A stretch of 64,000 nt of DNA, taken from Serinus canaria. Lineage: Eukaryota > Chordata > Aves > Passeriformes > Fringillidae. Of this stretch, positions 61,911 to 64,000 are shown in pieces. Within the stretch, counting starts at the first letter, position 1; every line of letters starts with the position of its first letter. The notes under the pieces were generated by a model that was given only the letters and a program-made list of their open reading frames with translations, had not been told where the DNA came from and made no database searches. Made by a program: the position numbers and the translations under genes. The stretch lies in NCBI RefSeq assembly GCF_022539315.1, contig NC_066316.1:7517501-7581500 (forward strand). Direction: 5' to 3'.

Positions 61911-64000
61911 CTTAAAGCTTCTGATTTTAATCTATTTGGTTTCTTTCATTACTTGTTTGCATATTTCTTCCCACCTCTCATTATCCCTTTACAAAGCAGC
62001 CAAACTTGCCGAACATCTCTGCTGGTGGCACGGCAGAAGAGCTGAGCTTTGATGCTGTGCTCTGGATATGTAGATCTTCATGTGAGGAGCAAAACAAACC
62101 CTCAGCCATTCCTGCTCCCTAAATTTCATGCTCAGGGTGTGAGTGCTGGGCTGCATGGCACAGCAGGGGCACAGGGAGGGAAGAAGCAGCACTGTGCCCG
62201 TCCCAGAGCATCTTTTCTGCAGTGGCACCACAGCCATGCAGACCAGCTTCCAACCTGAAGTATTGAGGGGCTTAGATTTGGGACCATTCCCACAAGTTAG
62301 AGATTTTTTAATTTTTTTTTTTTTCATGCAGGCTGTTACCTCTCAATAGAAATAGCTTTTAGAGACATTCTCAAAGAAACCACAAACACCAAGATCATGA
62401 TGAGCTGCCTCTGGGTTTCACCTTGTGGTCTCAGGGGGTGGCTTCCTGCAGGACCATACAGATAGGGGGAAAATTGAACAAGGCAGAGAGGAGAAACTCC
62501 ATAAAGAATTAGTCATCTTTTGCACAAAACACAGCTACTTTATTCACAGCTGTGGTACCCTTGCAGTCTAGTCTATGCAGTCTAATTTAGGCTGTATTTG
62601 CTCTCAGGTATAGAGAAGAAAACAATTTTAAAATAGCAGGGGTAAAATTAACAAACACACAGATCAGTTAGGAAGAATCTGGTTTTGGTAATGAGAATAA
62701 GAGCTCCACCTAAACTGGTGGAAGCTGAAGAGCTATGCTGGTAAGAAACATGGGAGCATTATCCATATGCAGCAGGACATTGAGGCTATCCCATATCTCA
62801 CTGGAATTACTGTAATTCCACAGTCCTTTGGAATACCTATTTCCACTGCTGTAGTTTGTGTGTGATTGTCACTGGGCAGATGCCAACAGCCTCCTCACCT
62901 GCCTGCTTTATGTGCCAACACCCAGGGCCTGCCTTGGTGACCTGGTGACATTGGCTGCTGCAGGCTGGCAGCTTATTGTAGGGATGAACAGCCCACACAA
63001 AATACACAGCATGGAAGGAAAAGGCACACCCAATTATCCTGGTTTCTTCCCTCTCCTTCATTCAAAGTTTCACCTGTCAGCTGTCCCCTGCAGGACCAGG
63101 TTGTTGCAGGGATTTTGGGTCTGAGCTGGTACTCACTGGGTTTGGGGAGGATCCATCTTCCTGCTGCCACAGCCAGCTCTTCCTCTCCTGTGCTTTCTGA
63201 GGCTCCTTGGAAAAGCCTTCACAGAGACAGAAGAAAGAAGAGCAGCTCTTGCACCACAGTTTACTTGTCCTGATATCTGGACAACCCCAGGAATTGTTGG
63301 GACCTAAAAAAAAAGCTTTGTTTTACTAGCTTGATAAATTATTTTTTTCAGGAAACAAAGTTTCCTCTACATTTTATCTTTTGAAACTGTAGCAGCAAAT
63401 TCCATCTGTAACAGCTCTGGTGGCTGTTGCAGCTCTCCCTTCTAAGAATTTTCAGTTTTTAAAGCTTGCAGAGGATATTTATCACTGGATAAAACCACAA
63501 AATTCGGTGACTGCAGAACCAGAATTGGGTGACTTCATGACGTGATTTCTGAACCTGCACCTACTGCCCTCTCAATATATGCATTTCTTTTATCTCTTCT
63601 TTGAGGAAGCTATCTGAAAGCCACCTCAAGTGAAACTTGAGGCAGAGGCAAACTTATTTTTCCATATTCTACCTGAAAAATAGGATTTCTTGGTTGTGTA
63701 CATCTAACAAACTGATGATACAGCACTGGTATGAGCTGAGAAATGTGGCCCTGTGCTGGTGCTATTAATATATTATTAACTGAAGGATACCAAATGTCCA
63801 CACAGTTTGCTCTTTTGAAATGTCCACCTGGGGATCAGAGATATTCTCTGAGTGCTTTTATGTCCAGCACCCACATTCTGCAACAGCTCCAGGTCTCACG
63901 AAGCAGCAGGTTGGCCAAGGCTGTGCAAGTGAGTTCACTTCACTCCTGGATTTAATCCCCTTGTTAAAAATCCATCTGAATCAGCAGCTCAGCTGTGTGT

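Larger units (their letters stand above)
53716..64000. other. Upstream intergenic region, no gene seen
   Basis: About 10 kb of AT-rich DNA with a CR1 fragment, TA/TG microsatellites, poly-A runs and the polypurine tract. In mammals ENAH lies upstream of LBR. No ENAH exon is recognised in this stretch. Confidence 0.6.

Noticed and set aside
61528..62045. Frames over the polypurine tract (Arg/Glu/Lys-rich or Leu/Ser/Phe-rich)
   Set aside because: They are direct products of the GA repeat.
1..64000. Possible CRISPR array, operon or phage-like system
   Set aside because: The sequence is vertebrate nuclear DNA. The only regularly spaced repeats are the 25-bp minisatellite, which has no spacers, and the 161-bp array.

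Overview
The window is nuclear DNA from a bird, most likely a songbird. The evidence is the intact vertebrate gene LBR (lamin B receptor), spliced from the minus strand with GT-AG introns, several CR1-type LINE tails, and solo LTRs of endogenous-retrovirus type that I associate with passerine genomes. The bird assignment is fairly firm; passerine is an inference from memory of repeat style. No bacterial-style operons, CRISPR arrays, tRNAs or rRNAs were seen.

Layout. 1-34 kb is a long AT-rich stretch with no gene I can recognise. It holds four related LTR copies (about 1.26, 1.96, 14.15 and 32.3 kb), CR1 fragments, microsatellites, short tandem duplications and two weak exon-like segments (18,160-18,327 and 30,882-30,947). 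34.0-52.9 kb is LBR on the minus strand: promoter and CpG island at about 52.25-53.26 kb, a non-coding first exon ending at 52,743, thirteen coding exons between 48,224 and 36,294, and an AT-rich 3' UTR running to about 34.0 kb. 53.2-53.7 kb, at the upstream edge of the CpG island, carries three diverged tandem copies of a unit of about 161 bp. 53.7-64 kb is intergenic, with a CR1 fragment, a TG microsatellite and a long polypurine tract.

The joined LBR exons keep frame at every junction and give 609 codons plus a stop (human LBR is 615 aa). The protein has an N-terminal Tudor domain, an Arg/Ser-rich chromatin-binding linker and a multi-pass sterol C14-reductase domain with both family signatures. 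The residues matching human N547 and R583, needed for reductase activity, are present. LBR anchors lamina and heterochromatin at the inner nuclear membrane and also acts in cholesterol synthesis.

Two LTRs sit inside LBR introns. One, in the last intron, lies in gene sense and supplies an AATAAA. A 25-bp minisatellite sits in intron 1. I found no convincing new multi-gene system. The most useful leads are the 161-bp array beside the promoter, the intronic LTRs, the minisatellite and the exon-like segment at 18.2 kb.
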